In this document: positions 40,272-48,549 of the stretch, piece by piece
Layout: the number at the start of each line of letters is the position of its first letter
Position numbering within the stretch: position 1 is the stretch's first letter
Assembly (NCBI GenBank): GCA_003480725.1
Contig: QUJQ01000005.1
Coordinates: 1 to 64,000, forward strand
Source: Clostridiaceae bacterium AM27-36LB
GTDB taxonomy: Bacteria; Bacillota; Clostridia; Lachnospirales; Lachnospiraceae
Length of the DNA: 64,000 bases
Direction of reading: 5' to 3'
Made by a program: the position numbers and the translations under genes
The notes under the pieces: generated by a model
What the model was told of the DNA's origin: nothing
Database searches by the model: none
Seen by the model: only the letters and a program-made list of their open reading frames with translations

Positions 40272-41087
40272 ATGAATAATGACAGAGGACTTTTGAGCGG
40301 TAGCATCACGATCCTGATTGGTGCAGTCATCGCAATTATGGCTCTGGTACGCGGGCCCTGGCAGGTTTGGCTGCTTCTGGGCGTTTTCACTCTCTGGGGA
40401 CTGTGGGTAGTTTTGATCCTGCTGCTCCCCTATATGCAGCAGGCTAAACGGCGTCGCCAGCGTCAGCAGCGCACCAGACAGCTCCATGCAGAAGGCATCC
40501 AGACAAGAAGTTTTGAGATCCCTGATCTGGGTAGCACCAGCTCCGATGACCTGCTGGTTCGCCACACCAACCATCGTATTCTGGCATATCTGCGCTCTGC
40601 TTATCCGAAAGCCACCTTCGAGTGGTGTGAAAAGCAGCCGGAGCAGCTGATCCGCAATGGCGGTACCGGCCGCATCCGTGTGTTTGGCATTGACGAGTTT
40701 GATCACGCTGATGTGACACTGGATCAGAACGCCAATATCAAATGCGATATGGTCAAGATCATTCCGCTATCCAAGGTCGGCGGAGAAACAAACGAGGATG
40801 ATGCAACACCTCCGAACAGGCAGCCTGTTGATCCCCGTATCTGGTATGAAACGCAGGGACGCTCTGTACTGGAAGCACTGATCTCCGACCTTAATTCCCG
40901 TGGACACAGCAAACTGACGCTTCGGGAAGACGGTGATATCTGCATTGAGCAGGGCGAAGATGCTGTTTCTCAGGAGCATCTGAACAACTTTCCCCAGAAG
41001 GTCTACTGGCCCCGTCTGACAGAGGTACTGGAAAGCAATGGTCTGGCGGCTGAAGTCACTGCCCAGGGTATTCAGGTATCCTGGTAA
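40272..41087 (+). CDS. Membrane protein with cytosolic domain, unknown function
   Basis: 271 residues from ATG 40272 (AAGGATGG). Two helices (GSITILIGAVIAIMALVRGP; WLLLGVFTLWGLWVVLILLL), a basic stretch (AKRRRQRQQRTRQ), then a soluble domain with FRIRVFGIDEFDHADVTLDQ-like sequence and GHSKLTLREDGDICIEQGED. Topology suggests a cytosolic domain tethered to the membrane. Not recognised. Confidence 0.5.
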   Translation: MNNDRGLLSGSITILIGAVIAIMALVRGPWQVWLLLGVFTLWGLWVVLILLLPYMQQAKRRRQRQQRTRQLHAEGIQTRSFEIPDLGSTSSDDLLVRHTNHRILAYLRSAYPKATFEWCEKQPEQLIRNGGTGRIRVFGIDEFDHADVTLDQNANIKCDMVKIIPLSKVGGETNEDDATPPNRQPVDPRIWYETQGRSVLEALISDLNSRGHSKLTLREDGDICIEQGEDAVSQEHLNNFPQKVYWPRLTEVLESNGLAAEVTAQGIQVSW

Positions 41088-41125
41088 TGCTTCTGCTGAC
41101 AAAGAACACAGAGAAAGGAGTGAAC

Positions 41126-41176
41126 TTGACGAATGAAATCAGGACTTACCATCGTGGAAATGGCACAGCAGATTGA
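41126..41176 (+). CDS. Candidate 16-residue leader ORF overlapping the DUF932 gene
   Basis: TTG 41126 lies 5 nt after AAAGGAG and encodes MTNEIRTYHRGNGTAD, ending inside the DUF932 gene, whose ATG (41133) is 12 nt from the same Shine-Dalgarno. Parallels the arrangement at 19761. Weak evidence by itself. Confidence 0.25.
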   Translation: MTNEIRTYHRGNGTAD

Positions 41177-42206
41177 ACGCCAATCCAAACTCAAGCAAGA
41201 CTATTTGCTTGATACCAGGCGACTTCAAGTAGAACCTTTTGGTTCTCAACTTTATCTCCACACCTTTGATGACCACGATGACCCACTGGTGGAGCCATTG
41301 GAGATCAACCAGATTGCCCATCGGCAGATCGGCACACATCTGAAGATTCCGGCTGCTTACTATGACCGTATGCTTTCCGATTATCCGGAACTGCTGGCAG
41401 AGAATGTGAATTCCTGGTTCCAGCGGGAACCGACCCAGCGTATGGTCCGCACCCTGGATGGCACTGTACGGGCGTTTTTGAGCAACCGCTATCGCCGCAT
41501 TGACAACCTGGACATTGCAGAAATCGTCCTTCCTGTCATTCAGCAAATGGAGGACGCCTATTTTGAAAGCTGCCAGATCACGGACAGCCGTATGTACATC
41601 AAAGTAGTCAACAAGCGGCTTGAAGCCGAAGTTGTACCCGGTGACATTGTGCAGTCCGGCGTTATCATCAGCAATAGTGAGGTTGGACTGGGTTCCGTCA
41701 ACATCCAGCCTTTGGTCTATCGGCTGGTATGCAGTAACGGCATGGTCGTCAACGATGCCCAGACTCGCCGCACTCACATCGGCCGGGTCAATGAGGCAGA
41801 TGAAAACTTCCAACTGTTCTCACAGGAGACATTGGCCGCTGATGACCACGCATTTGCCATGAAGATCAAAGATACCGTGATGGCCGCCGTGGATGAAACG
41901 CGGTTTACACGGGTAGTTGGCATGATGCGTGAAGCCACAACCGTTCAGATGAATACCACTGATATTCCCGGCGTTGTCCGTCTGGCAAGCAAGGATTTCA
42001 ATATCACCGAGGAAGAAAGCACCGGCGTTCTGCAGCGTCTGATTGAAGGCAAGGATCTGACCCTCTATGGGCTATCCAATGCCGTAACACGCTTTAGTCA
42101 GGATGTGGACAGCTATGACCGCGCCACTGCCCTGGAGGGGATTGGATACAATATCCTGTCCATGCCCCGGCAGCAGTGGAACCGTATCAATCAGATGGTC
42201 GCCTGA
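41133..42206 (+). CDS. DUF932 family phage/plasmid-like protein
   Basis: 357 residues. The DUF932 (TIGR03299-like) signature runs through the middle: LKIPAAYYDRMLSDYPELLA, RTLDGTVRAFLSNRYRRIDN, IQPLVYRLVCSNGMVVNDAQ and the RTHIGRVNE segment. C-terminal helical part ends LEGIGYNILSMPRQQWNRI. DUF932 proteins occur in phages, plasmids and conjugative elements, often beside recombination or single-strand-annealing genes. Molecular function unproven. Neighbours are SSB and a zinc-ribbon ssDNA-binding-like protein. Confidence 0.85.
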   Translation: MKSGLTIVEMAQQIERQSKLKQDYLLDTRRLQVEPFGSQLYLHTFDDHDDPLVEPLEINQIAHRQIGTHLKIPAAYYDRMLSDYPELLAENVNSWFQREPTQRMVRTLDGTVRAFLSNRYRRIDNLDIAEIVLPVIQQMEDAYFESCQITDSRMYIKVVNKRLEAEVVPGDIVQSGVIISNSEVGLGSVNIQPLVYRLVCSNGMVVNDAQTRRTHIGRVNEADENFQLFSQETLAADDHAFAMKIKDTVMAAVDETRFTRVVGMMREATTVQMNTTDIPGVVRLASKDFNITEEESTGVLQRLIEGKDLTLYGLSNAVTRFSQDVDSYDRATALEGIGYNILSMPRQQWNRINQMVA

Positions 42207-42243
42207 CCATCTGCAACCATCACATTTTTAAGGAGGAACCACT

Positions 42244-43077
42244 ATGTATAATCAGAACAGCGATTTGATGAAACAGGAAAAATTCATGCTCCCCACTATG
42301 ATCGAAGGCGATTTCAGCGCCGAGGAACTGGCTGAGGACGCCGATGGTCTGCAGATGAGCTTTCAGCGTGTCAAGATTCCCGCCGGCGGCACACTCCAAT
42401 TTGAGATGCCGTCCGATGATCCGGACAATCCCGACTATGAAAAGACTCTGGTAGGCGTCATTCTGCATAACCACGCCACCTGCGCCTACTGGCCGGCTGG
42501 CAGCGAATATGACGACGATACCACGCCGCTTTGTTCTTCTGTGGATGGCAAGGTTGGCATCGGCACTCCCGGAGGCGCCTGTGCTGCCTGCGTGATGAAC
42601 CGCTTTGGTTCTGCACCTGATGGCAGCAAGGGAAAAGCCTGTAAAAATATGCGTGTGCTCTACCTGCTTCGCAGTGGTGAGTACATGCCTCTGCAGGTAA
42701 ATCTGCCTCCTACCAGCATCAAGCCCTTCAAGGAATTTCTGAACCGGGCCTTCATGCTCCGCCGCCGCGCCACTTACGGCAGTATCGTGCAGATTGGTCT
42801 CAAGCGTGAGAACAACGGCACCAATGACTACAGTGTTGCTACCTTCAAACTGCTGCAGGATTTCCAGGGCGAGGAGCTGGCTCAAATCCGGGCTTACGCC
42901 AATAGCTTTAAGGAGCAAATCAAACTCCTGCTCCAGCAGCGTGCCGAGATCACTGAGGAGCAGCGCGACACCGGCTGCGATTATGTAATCGAGCCTGGCG
43001 CCATGACCAACGAGCCGGCAGACGGTCACTATACTGTCAGCCAGATCAATGGTGACTGCGAGCAGCTGCCCGCATAA
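42244..43077 (+). CDS. Cys-containing protein resembling phage ssDNA-binding/recombination accessory proteins
   Basis: 277 residues from ATG 42244 (AAGGAGG). A zinc-ribbon-like segment CSSVDGKVGIGTPGGACAAC followed by GKACKNMRVLYLLRSGEYMP and LQVNLPPTSIKPFKEFLNRA. This C...GTPGG.CxxC...ACxxxRxLxxL...LxLPPxSLKxF pattern is seen in single-strand-binding-like proteins of phages and integrative elements. No catalytic motif. With SSB and DUF932 it suggests an element-encoded replication or recombination set. Confidence 0.55.
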   Translation: MYNQNSDLMKQEKFMLPTMIEGDFSAEELAEDADGLQMSFQRVKIPAGGTLQFEMPSDDPDNPDYEKTLVGVILHNHATCAYWPAGSEYDDDTTPLCSSVDGKVGIGTPGGACAACVMNRFGSAPDGSKGKACKNMRVLYLLRSGEYMPLQVNLPPTSIKPFKEFLNRAFMLRRRATYGSIVQIGLKRENNGTNDYSVATFKLLQDFQGEELAQIRAYANSFKEQIKLLLQQRAEITEEQRDTGCDYVIEPGAMTNEPADGHYTVSQINGDCEQLPA

Positions 43078-43116
43078 GTATCTTGATGTGACCTGCACCA
43101 CATGACACATGAACAA

Positions 43117-43160
43117 AGGGATACCTTCGGTTTAACACACCGGAGGTATCCCTCTTTTTT
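43117..43160 (+). terminator. Strong intrinsic terminator
   Basis: AGGGATACCTTCGGT/ACCGGAGGTATCCCT (one GU) with a short loop, followed by CTTTTTTT. Directly followed by the Shine-Dalgarno of the next gene (43177). Confidence 0.9.
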
Positions 43161-43176
43161 TAAGGAGGAAAACACA

Positions 43177-43716
43177 ATGTTATGTGAAGTACCATTAACC
43201 AAAGAACAACAGGCATTTGCCACTGATCATCACGGACTGGTCTACAAGTTCCTGAATGAAAACCATCTGCCGGAAGATGAATTTTATGATGTAATCATTT
43301 TTGGCTATCTCCGAGCAGTGTACCGCTATTTCAACGAGCCAAAGCTTCAGAAATATTCCTTCGCCACAATTGGCTGGAAATCAATGCAGGGAGCTTTATC
43401 TAATTACAATCGATACCAAAGTCGCCGCAAGCGCAATATGGAGGTTCTCAGTATTCACGTCGGATTATATCCCGATGGTGCGCCTCTAGAAGATACCATT
43501 CCTGCCCATGACCCAATCATGCAGCAGTTGGAAATGGATCTTCTGCTCCACGAGCTGGCCGGCAGAGTCTCCAAGCAGCAAATGGATATTGTTCATCTGA
43601 AACAGGGCGGCTATGGTCTCCGTGAGATTGCCCGCACCCAGAAGGTTCCCATGCGGCGCATTAAAGAGTTGCTGGCTGAAGTCCACGATGTGCTGCTGGA
43701 TATTTGCTATGGATGA
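43177..43716 (+). CDS. Sigma-70-like RNA polymerase sigma factor
   Basis: 179 residues from ATG 43177 (AAGGAGG). Region 2-like DEFYDVIIFGYLRAVYRYFN with YSFATIGWKSMQGALSNYNR; region 4 HTH IVHLKQGGYGLREIARTQKV then PMRRIKELLAEVHD. Second clear sigma factor of the element. Separated from its neighbours by a strong terminator in front, so its expression is probably controlled. Target promoters unknown. Confidence 0.72.
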   Translation: MLCEVPLTKEQQAFATDHHGLVYKFLNENHLPEDEFYDVIIFGYLRAVYRYFNEPKLQKYSFATIGWKSMQGALSNYNRYQSRRKRNMEVLSIHVGLYPDGAPLEDTIPAHDPIMQQLEMDLLLHELAGRVSKQQMDIVHLKQGGYGLREIARTQKVPMRRIKELLAEVHDVLLDICYG

Positions 43717-43779
43717 ACCCATTACAGATAAGAAATACCCTTACATCCACATTTTCAAAAAGATTGGAGGTCAAACCGA

Positions 43780-44025
43780 ATGAAGAAAGAAAAGAAACAG
43801 ATCGTTTTGAATGGCTCTCTGCTGCGTCCGCTGTCTGTTGGGCGTGGTGCGCTTCTGCACGCCGGAGGAAACATCTACCATACTTCGCGTGTGGTGACGA
43901 TTCTGGAGGAGTCGGAGGATTGCGTCCGTTTTGAAACGCAGAACTCCCACTACCATCTGTCCATGTCCCCTTTTCCGCTGGCGGCTGTCAGTCCGCTCCC
44001 TGTGAGATTGGCCGCATGTGCGTGA
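43780..44025 (+). CDS. Small basic/beta-rich protein of unknown function
   Basis: 81 residues from ATG 43780 (TTGGAGGTC). VLNGSLLRPLSVGRGALLHA, GGNIYHTSRVVTILEESEDC, VRFETQNSHYHLSMSPFPLA: a small beta-barrel-like pattern seen in short element proteins. Followed by an intrinsic terminator. Family not recognised. Confidence 0.5.
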   Translation: MKKEKKQIVLNGSLLRPLSVGRGALLHAGGNIYHTSRVVTILEESEDCVRFETQNSHYHLSMSPFPLAAVSPLPVRLAACA

Positions 44026-44081
44026 AGGGACTGTAAATGGTTTGGAACAGCCGGCTCCCGCTGACTATTCCACAAGTTCTG

Positions 44082-44116
44082 GCCGTGGCGGATACCATTC
44101 CGTCACGGCTCTTTTT
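44082..44116 (+). terminator. Intrinsic terminator
   Basis: GCCGTG-GCGGA/TCCGT-CACGGC stem followed by TCTTTTTAT, and then at once the Shine-Dalgarno GGAGG of the next gene. Confidence 0.75.
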
Positions 44117-44129
44117 ATGGAGGAACAAA

Positions 44130-44813
44130 ATGAATGAAGAAATCATGAATGAGATCCAACCAGTCCGCCCCAAAGACCAGTTTCCCTTTTCCTGCCGTCA
44201 ATGCGGGGCATGCTGCCGCAATATTGAAGGCTGTGTAATGGTGGAAAGTCTGGATGCCTACCGTCTGGCTCGCTATCTCCGAACAAAAGGTGAGCTCATC
44301 GAAGGAATAGAGGATTTCCTGTTCCGCTACTGCGATCCGGAACCTCTGACCGAAGAAGGCTTCCCTATCTATATGCTCAAGACAAAAGCCCCAAACGGCT
44401 CCTGTATCTTCCTTATGGATGGGCGCTGTTCCGTCTACCCTGCCCGTACCCGTACCTGCCGTATCTATCCTCTTACCGTAGGTCCAGGGGAGCGTGGCCG
44501 TGATTTTGAATACTGCCTGTGTCTGGACCGGCACCGGAGCCACTTTACCGGCAGCCGGGTATCCGTCAAGGACTGGTTGTATCAGAATTTTAAGAGGGAA
44601 GACAAAGAATATGTAAAGCGGGAATATGAGATTGCCACCGAACTGGGCAAACTGATGCGCGCCATTGACCCTGCCATGCGGCAAGGCATTGTATTCAAGG
44701 TACTCTACTACCGCTATTACAATTTTGATTTAGACCAGCCTTTTCAGCCTCAGTATGAGCAGAATAACCGACACCTGTTAGCAGACCTGCACCGGATTGC
44801 CGGGGAACAGTAA
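44130..44813 (+). CDS. YkgJ-family Cys-cluster protein (putative zinc or iron-sulfur binding)
   Basis: 227 residues from ATG 44130 (GGAGGAAC). FSCRQCGACCRNIEGCVMVE at about 22-41 and GRCSVYPARTRTCRIYPLTV at about 104-123 form the CxxCGxCC...C...C.IY..RP..CR.YP pattern of YkgJ/UPF0153. Such proteins bind metal clusters; substrate and role unknown. Remaining sequence helical and charged. It is the best-defined family in the 44-49 kb stretch. Confidence 0.78.
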   Translation: MNEEIMNEIQPVRPKDQFPFSCRQCGACCRNIEGCVMVESLDAYRLARYLRTKGELIEGIEDFLFRYCDPEPLTEEGFPIYMLKTKAPNGSCIFLMDGRCSVYPARTRTCRIYPLTVGPGERGRDFEYCLCLDRHRSHFTGSRVSVKDWLYQNFKREDKEYVKREYEIATELGKLMRAIDPAMRQGIVFKVLYYRYYNFDLDQPFQPQYEQNNRHLLADLHRIAGEQ

Positions 44814-44848
44814 AAGGCAAATGGCTTTTAGAAAGGGGGCCTTATTTT

Positions 44849-45277
44849 ATGAATTTACACGAAACAGCAATGGGGCAAAGATTTTTTAATGTTCAGCTCC
44901 CCGCACTGATTAACACACTCAAAGACATTGCGGCGGCGCTTTCCCGCCCTGCACCATCTGCTATATCCTTTCCGGCAGACCCACGCTTTCTCACTTCGCT
45001 CTATTACGGCGAATATGAAGCAGATGTGTTCAAGCCCGATAAACGCCTCACACCTTTTAACCAGACAGTACAACAGAAAGAAAAAGCTCTGCTTCCGCTG
45101 CTCTCCAGCGAGGCGTCCATCGCTTTTGAACAGTATCAGACTGCGGTACAATGCCGCAATTCTGCTGTATTGGAGCAGGCATACGCCTCTGGTTACCGTA
45201 CCGCTGTGCAGATGTTTGCGGCAGGCTTAGGCCCACAGCCGCCAATACCGGAACATGAGGAGGATAGCAATGGATGA
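44849..45277 (+). CDS. DUF6809-like small helical protein
   Basis: 142 residues from ATG 44849 (AAAGGGGGC). TSLYYGEYEADVFKPDKRLT, LLPLLSSEASIAFEQYQTAV and EQAYASGYRTAVQMFAAGL resemble DUF6809 (LYYG...Y...GFRLGxRL) proteins of Clostridia elements, a tentative match. All helical, no membrane segment. Overlaps the next gene by 8 bp. Function unknown. Confidence 0.5.
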   Translation: MNLHETAMGQRFFNVQLPALINTLKDIAAALSRPAPSAISFPADPRFLTSLYYGEYEADVFKPDKRLTPFNQTVQQKEKALLPLLSSEASIAFEQYQTAVQCRNSAVLEQAYASGYRTAVQMFAAGLGPQPPIPEHEEDSNG

Positions 45278-45755
45278 GAACAGACTGCCCGAACTGCCCC
45301 AGGAATCTTTTCGGCCAATGATCGCACAATCAGTCCAACTGGAACAGTTTTTGGGGGAAGAACTGATTTTTTGCTTTCGGGATCTTGATGGCGTCCATAC
45401 CTTTACTACCTGCCATGGCGATATCTACAAAACAGTCAATGCACTGCGGGACTATGTCCGGCTTTTGGAATCGGTGTGCGATCAGTGGGAGCTGACTGGA
45501 TTCCATCGTGCTACCTATGAGTACCATGCCGAAAAGCTTCGTAAAATTGCGGATAAGCTGCAAGCTGGTATCGGCTACGACTATGACAAAGCCGTGGAAA
45601 GATGCAAAAAGAAACGAGCCAAAAAGTCCCACAGCAGCGATGTCGGGGAAGATGCCCTTCTGCTGACAGTACAGGCTGCCAACAAGTCCGCTGACAATAA
45701 AAAGGAGGCTGCGCCTTATGAGGAAGATACCCCTTGGGAACCTGAACTCGAATAA
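45270..45755 (+). CDS. Unknown element protein
   Basis: 161 residues from ATG 45270, preceded by GAGGAGG 8 nt upstream inside the previous gene. N-terminal half aromatic-rich (EELIFCFRDLDGVHTFTTCH), central helical region, then KKKRAKKSHSS and an acidic tail. Overlaps both neighbours. No recognised family. Confidence 0.45.
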   Translation: MDENRLPELPQESFRPMIAQSVQLEQFLGEELIFCFRDLDGVHTFTTCHGDIYKTVNALRDYVRLLESVCDQWELTGFHRATYEYHAEKLRKIADKLQAGIGYDYDKAVERCKKKRAKKSHSSDVGEDALLLTVQAANKSADNKKEAAPYEEDTPWEPELE

Positions 45756-45900
45756 CCCTATAAAAACATCTGTTAAAAAGTATCATGCAAGCGTTGCCCG
45801 GCAATCTTCCAGAGAACGGAACCGATTGCTGGCCTGCAAGAGCTTTGCGTTTATCCACGCCAATGTGCATAAGCACTGCCGCCACTTCCGGCGCGGATAG
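45718..45900 (+). CDS. Small basic protein overlapping the previous gene
   Basis: 60 residues from ATG 45718, 9 nt after AAAGGAGG, so the start is well supported even though 38 bp overlap the preceding gene in another frame. Composition is basic and His-rich (SSRERNRLLACKSFAFIHAN, VHKHCRHFRRG). No family known. It resembles the basic protein at 35533 in size and charge only. Confidence 0.45.
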   Translation: MRKIPLGNLNSNNPIKTSVKKYHASVARQSSRERNRLLACKSFAFIHANVHKHCRHFRRG

Positions 45901-45930
45901 CCGCCCGGAAGCTACCCACGGAGGATGCCT

Positions 45931-46470
45931 ATGGAACGAGATGAACTACGCACCACTTTAGTGAACCATCTGGAAACCCTGCGGCGCAATCTGCAGGTCG
46001 TATCCATGGAGGTGCTGAAAACCAAGTACAAAAAACCATTTGATGCCCTGCGGCAAGACATCTGTAAAGCCGCTACCGCCTATACCCGCTTTCTGGTATT
46101 TGACGGTATGCGGATCAAACACAAATACTTTGATGAGGCTGTACCCTATATCGATACAGCTGTGAAGCAAACCAAGCGGCTCAAACAGATTTCAGATGCT
46201 ACCTTTCAGCGTCAGGATATTGACGAGATCGAATCACTCGCCCTTGCCCTGCGCAAAGAGATAGAAGCTACTCTGCAGCCCTTCTATATGGGACATATGT
46301 GCCTTTATGTGACGCCGGAATGCTTTGACGACCCGCCCAAGACGCCGGAAGTCTACAATGATGCAACCGCCTGTGTCTGGCGGGATGGTACATGGCAGCT
46401 TCTGGAGGATACCAGCAAAGGGTTCCTGCTCTTTGTTCAATCCAAATTCAAGGAGGAAGCTGCCGCATGA
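45931..46470 (+). CDS. Unknown helical element protein
   Basis: 179 residues from ATG 45931 (GGAGG 6 nt upstream; ATG 45925 is too close). Mostly helical: TLVNHLETLRRNLQVVSMEV, IDTAVKQTKRLKQISDATFQ; a short beta-rich C-terminus (YNDATACVWRDGTWQLLEDT). ATGA overlap with the next gene. Not recognised. Confidence 0.48.
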   Translation: MERDELRTTLVNHLETLRRNLQVVSMEVLKTKYKKPFDALRQDICKAATAYTRFLVFDGMRIKHKYFDEAVPYIDTAVKQTKRLKQISDATFQRQDIDEIESLALALRKEIEATLQPFYMGHMCLYVTPECFDDPPKTPEVYNDATACVWRDGTWQLLEDTSKGFLLFVQSKFKEEAAA

Positions 46471-47012
46471 AAAAGACATCTCAGCAATATCTAAACAGCG
46501 AAGCACACGGTTATCTCATGGAGGCCAAAGCCTGCAAGCTTTTGCTCAAAGACTTGGAGCGCATCCGCGCCAAGCTCAGGCGGCACATCGAAAAGGAAGC
46601 CGCAGACCGCGAGGCAGAATTTGAAGCAGCTATGCAATACCATAGCGAAAGTGACATCCAGGAAGCCTACGGCTGGGAATTCATCAGCGAACGGCAGTAT
46701 GAGCGCTATCTGGAATTGTTCCGTCAGGGCCGCAAGGCACTTGATGAACACAGCCCCACTGTTACAGAGCTGGCTCTCTCCATTCTGAACCGCATCTTTC
46801 AGGATATTGATAGAGACTGCCGCCAATGCGAGTTTGAAGCCCTGTCGCCGGAAGAACAGCTTGCCGAGTTGAAGCGTGCTGAAGAATCCAGGCAGGCATG
46901 GAAACAGTATATCGCCAGTCTGAAAGAAATGGTCGGCTCTATGACTGGAAAGACCAATGACCACACTGAGTCAAAAAATGTAGCAACTATACACAAGGAG
47001 GATGCAAAATGA
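46467..47012 (+). CDS. Unknown coiled-coil element protein
   Basis: 181 residues, highly charged and helical (KLLLKDLERIRAKLRRHIEK, EQLAELKRAEESRQAWKQYI), probably coiled-coil. Overlaps its neighbours by 4 bp on each side, showing tight translational coupling in the 45.9-48.4 kb group. Function unknown. Confidence 0.48.
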   Translation: MKKTSQQYLNSEAHGYLMEAKACKLLLKDLERIRAKLRRHIEKEAADREAEFEAAMQYHSESDIQEAYGWEFISERQYERYLELFRQGRKALDEHSPTVTELALSILNRIFQDIDRDCRQCEFEALSPEEQLAELKRAEESRQAWKQYIASLKEMVGSMTGKTNDHTESKNVATIHKEDAK

Positions 47013-48103
47013 AAATTCATGAAGATCGTTCTCATATGAATATTGATACCAGATGGTTTGAAAAAGGCTATGCCAAAGAAGACGTCCACTCCCTGCGCCT
47101 GCAGTCCCTATGCACCGAAGCAGAGGCAGCAGCCAACAAACAGTTTTATGACAGCCACACCCGCGAAGAATGGGAGCAGTATATCCGTCAGGCAAGTTTT
47201 GAGAGCAGCGCAGCAATGAAACCCGTCATGGAAGCCATCGCACAGGACTTTGTCTGCTACCAGTATGACGAAAATATCCCTGTGTCCTATGGCAGCGACC
47301 GATGGGATCTGTACTTCTGGTGTAATCCCTTTAACGGCGCCGCAGACGCATCCGAACGGGATTTCTCGTATTTCACGCTGACCTTTAACGAGCGTCAGAC
47401 GCTGGAGAAACGAAGAAAAGTCTGTCAACAGGTGCTGGAGCTCCTATGCTCACGCTTTCAGGAGCATCCCCATCTCCATGTAGCCGTACAGTGTTCCATA
47501 TGGTTTGACCATCCGAAGATCCACGATGCGGTGGAGCGCGCAAAGCCCCGTCTGCATGGCCTGCGCTGTATTCAGGACCAAAAAGAAGGAAAGCTGCTCC
47601 TGCAGGACGGTACCCTGCTCTTCAGGCCAAAATACGCAAAGAAATATACCCGCACGCTGAGCCAGAGCCAGATTTTGTCCCTTAGTTGGGAACTGGGCGT
47701 AGAGGACGGAGAGCCTGATACCGATGCTGCACCTGTTACCTTGCCTTACAAGAAATTTGGTGCCACGCACCCCATCCAGCTGCAGGTGACTTCCTACCTG
47801 AATGGAAACCTTGCCATACAAATGGTGACATGGGAAAGCGGTGACCCGGAACCCTGGGCGACTCTCACCGTCAACCTGCCCGGCCAACGGCAAAAAGACC
47901 ATGCCTTTATCGACACCAATGCCGATTCGGAATTTCCCACCTGGCTCGTCCGACATGGTCTGGCTATCCCAACCGGTCGCACCATGCAGAGTGGGTTCTG
48001 CACCTATCCTGAATATCGTTTTCGTGCCAACCGGCTACAGGAGCTGGACCCGGAAGGGTATGCAGGCTACCTGAAAAACTTTGAAAGGCGGTGCAGTGCA
48101 TGA
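47009..48103 (+). CDS. Two-part protein with C-terminal DUF4313-like domain
   Basis: 364 residues. N-terminal 230 residues (FEKGYAKEDVHSLRLQSLCT ... SYGSDRWDLYFWCNPFNGAA) not recognised, rich in aromatic residues. The last 115 residues (HPIQLQVTSYLNGNLAIQMV, EPWATLTVNLPGQRQKDHAF, VRHGLAIPTGRTMQSGFCTY) match the DUF4313 layout: beta-rich, LxVxxYxNxxLAIxL...PxATLTVNLP...AxIDxN...L...GLA.PTGR. The next gene plus this domain recur as one protein at 48550. Confidence 0.6.
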   Translation: MKIHEDRSHMNIDTRWFEKGYAKEDVHSLRLQSLCTEAEAAANKQFYDSHTREEWEQYIRQASFESSAAMKPVMEAIAQDFVCYQYDENIPVSYGSDRWDLYFWCNPFNGAADASERDFSYFTLTFNERQTLEKRRKVCQQVLELLCSRFQEHPHLHVAVQCSIWFDHPKIHDAVERAKPRLHGLRCIQDQKEGKLLLQDGTLLFRPKYAKKYTRTLSQSQILSLSWELGVEDGEPDTDAAPVTLPYKKFGATHPIQLQVTSYLNGNLAIQMVTWESGDPEPWATLTVNLPGQRQKDHAFIDTNADSEFPTWLVRHGLAIPTGRTMQSGFCTYPEYRFRANRLQELDPEGYAGYLKNFERRCSA

Positions 48104-48423
48104 AATATAAGGCAGTTTATGATGTACTGAATGAAAGGCGGCAGGCTACCCCCGGTTTCTGTTACCATGACCGCAGCGGCTGGCGTGCTTACCCCCAGAC
48201 CTACATGACCATGCAGTACCCTTTATGGATTATTGCTGAAGATGCTGCCACGGGCAGGCGTCTGTGGATCACCCAGGAGGGCACCCGATTTAGCATTTCC
48301 ATTCGAAGGATGGATGAACAGAGGCGTAACTATGGCCCTACCTATCGCATTACTTGTGAAAACAGGACAAAGCTGGCTCAGGTTCTGCGCTATCAGTTCG
48401 AGTCAAAGACTTTGGCTGTGTAG
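48100..48423 (+). CDS. Small beta-rich protein, paralogue of the C-terminus of the 48550 gene
   Basis: 107 residues from ATG 48100 (overlap ATGA). GFCYHDRSGWRAYPQTYMTM, YPLWIIAEDAATGRRLWITQ and RFSISIRRMDEQRRNYGPTY line up with GFSYTDYSGWRCLDGSSST, LPLWIEASDPSHGRKFIFTQ and ALQTIIRYADGTEKQCIYRR in the next protein. So the 47009 C-terminus plus this gene equals the 48550 protein split in two. Function unknown. Confidence 0.55.
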   Translation: MKYKAVYDVLNERRQATPGFCYHDRSGWRAYPQTYMTMQYPLWIIAEDAATGRRLWITQEGTRFSISIRRMDEQRRNYGPTYRITCENRTKLAQVLRYQFESKTLAV

Positions 48424-48489
48424 CTGACGATGACCAGAGAGGAACTGCATTCCTCTCCCTGCTCCGGTTTCCTTGTCCAGAACACACTA

Positions 48490-48535
48490 AGAAGCACCGG
48501 CAATCTGCATTTTTGCAGGCGTCCGGTGCTTCTTT
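48490..48535 (+). terminator. Intrinsic terminator-like hairpin
   Basis: AGAAGCACCGG/CCGGTGCTTCT, an 11-bp perfect stem with inner CTGCA/TGCAG pairing; only a short T-run before the Shine-Dalgarno GGAGG of the next gene. Confidence 0.7.
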
Positions 48536-48549
48536 GGAGGAAAACGCTT

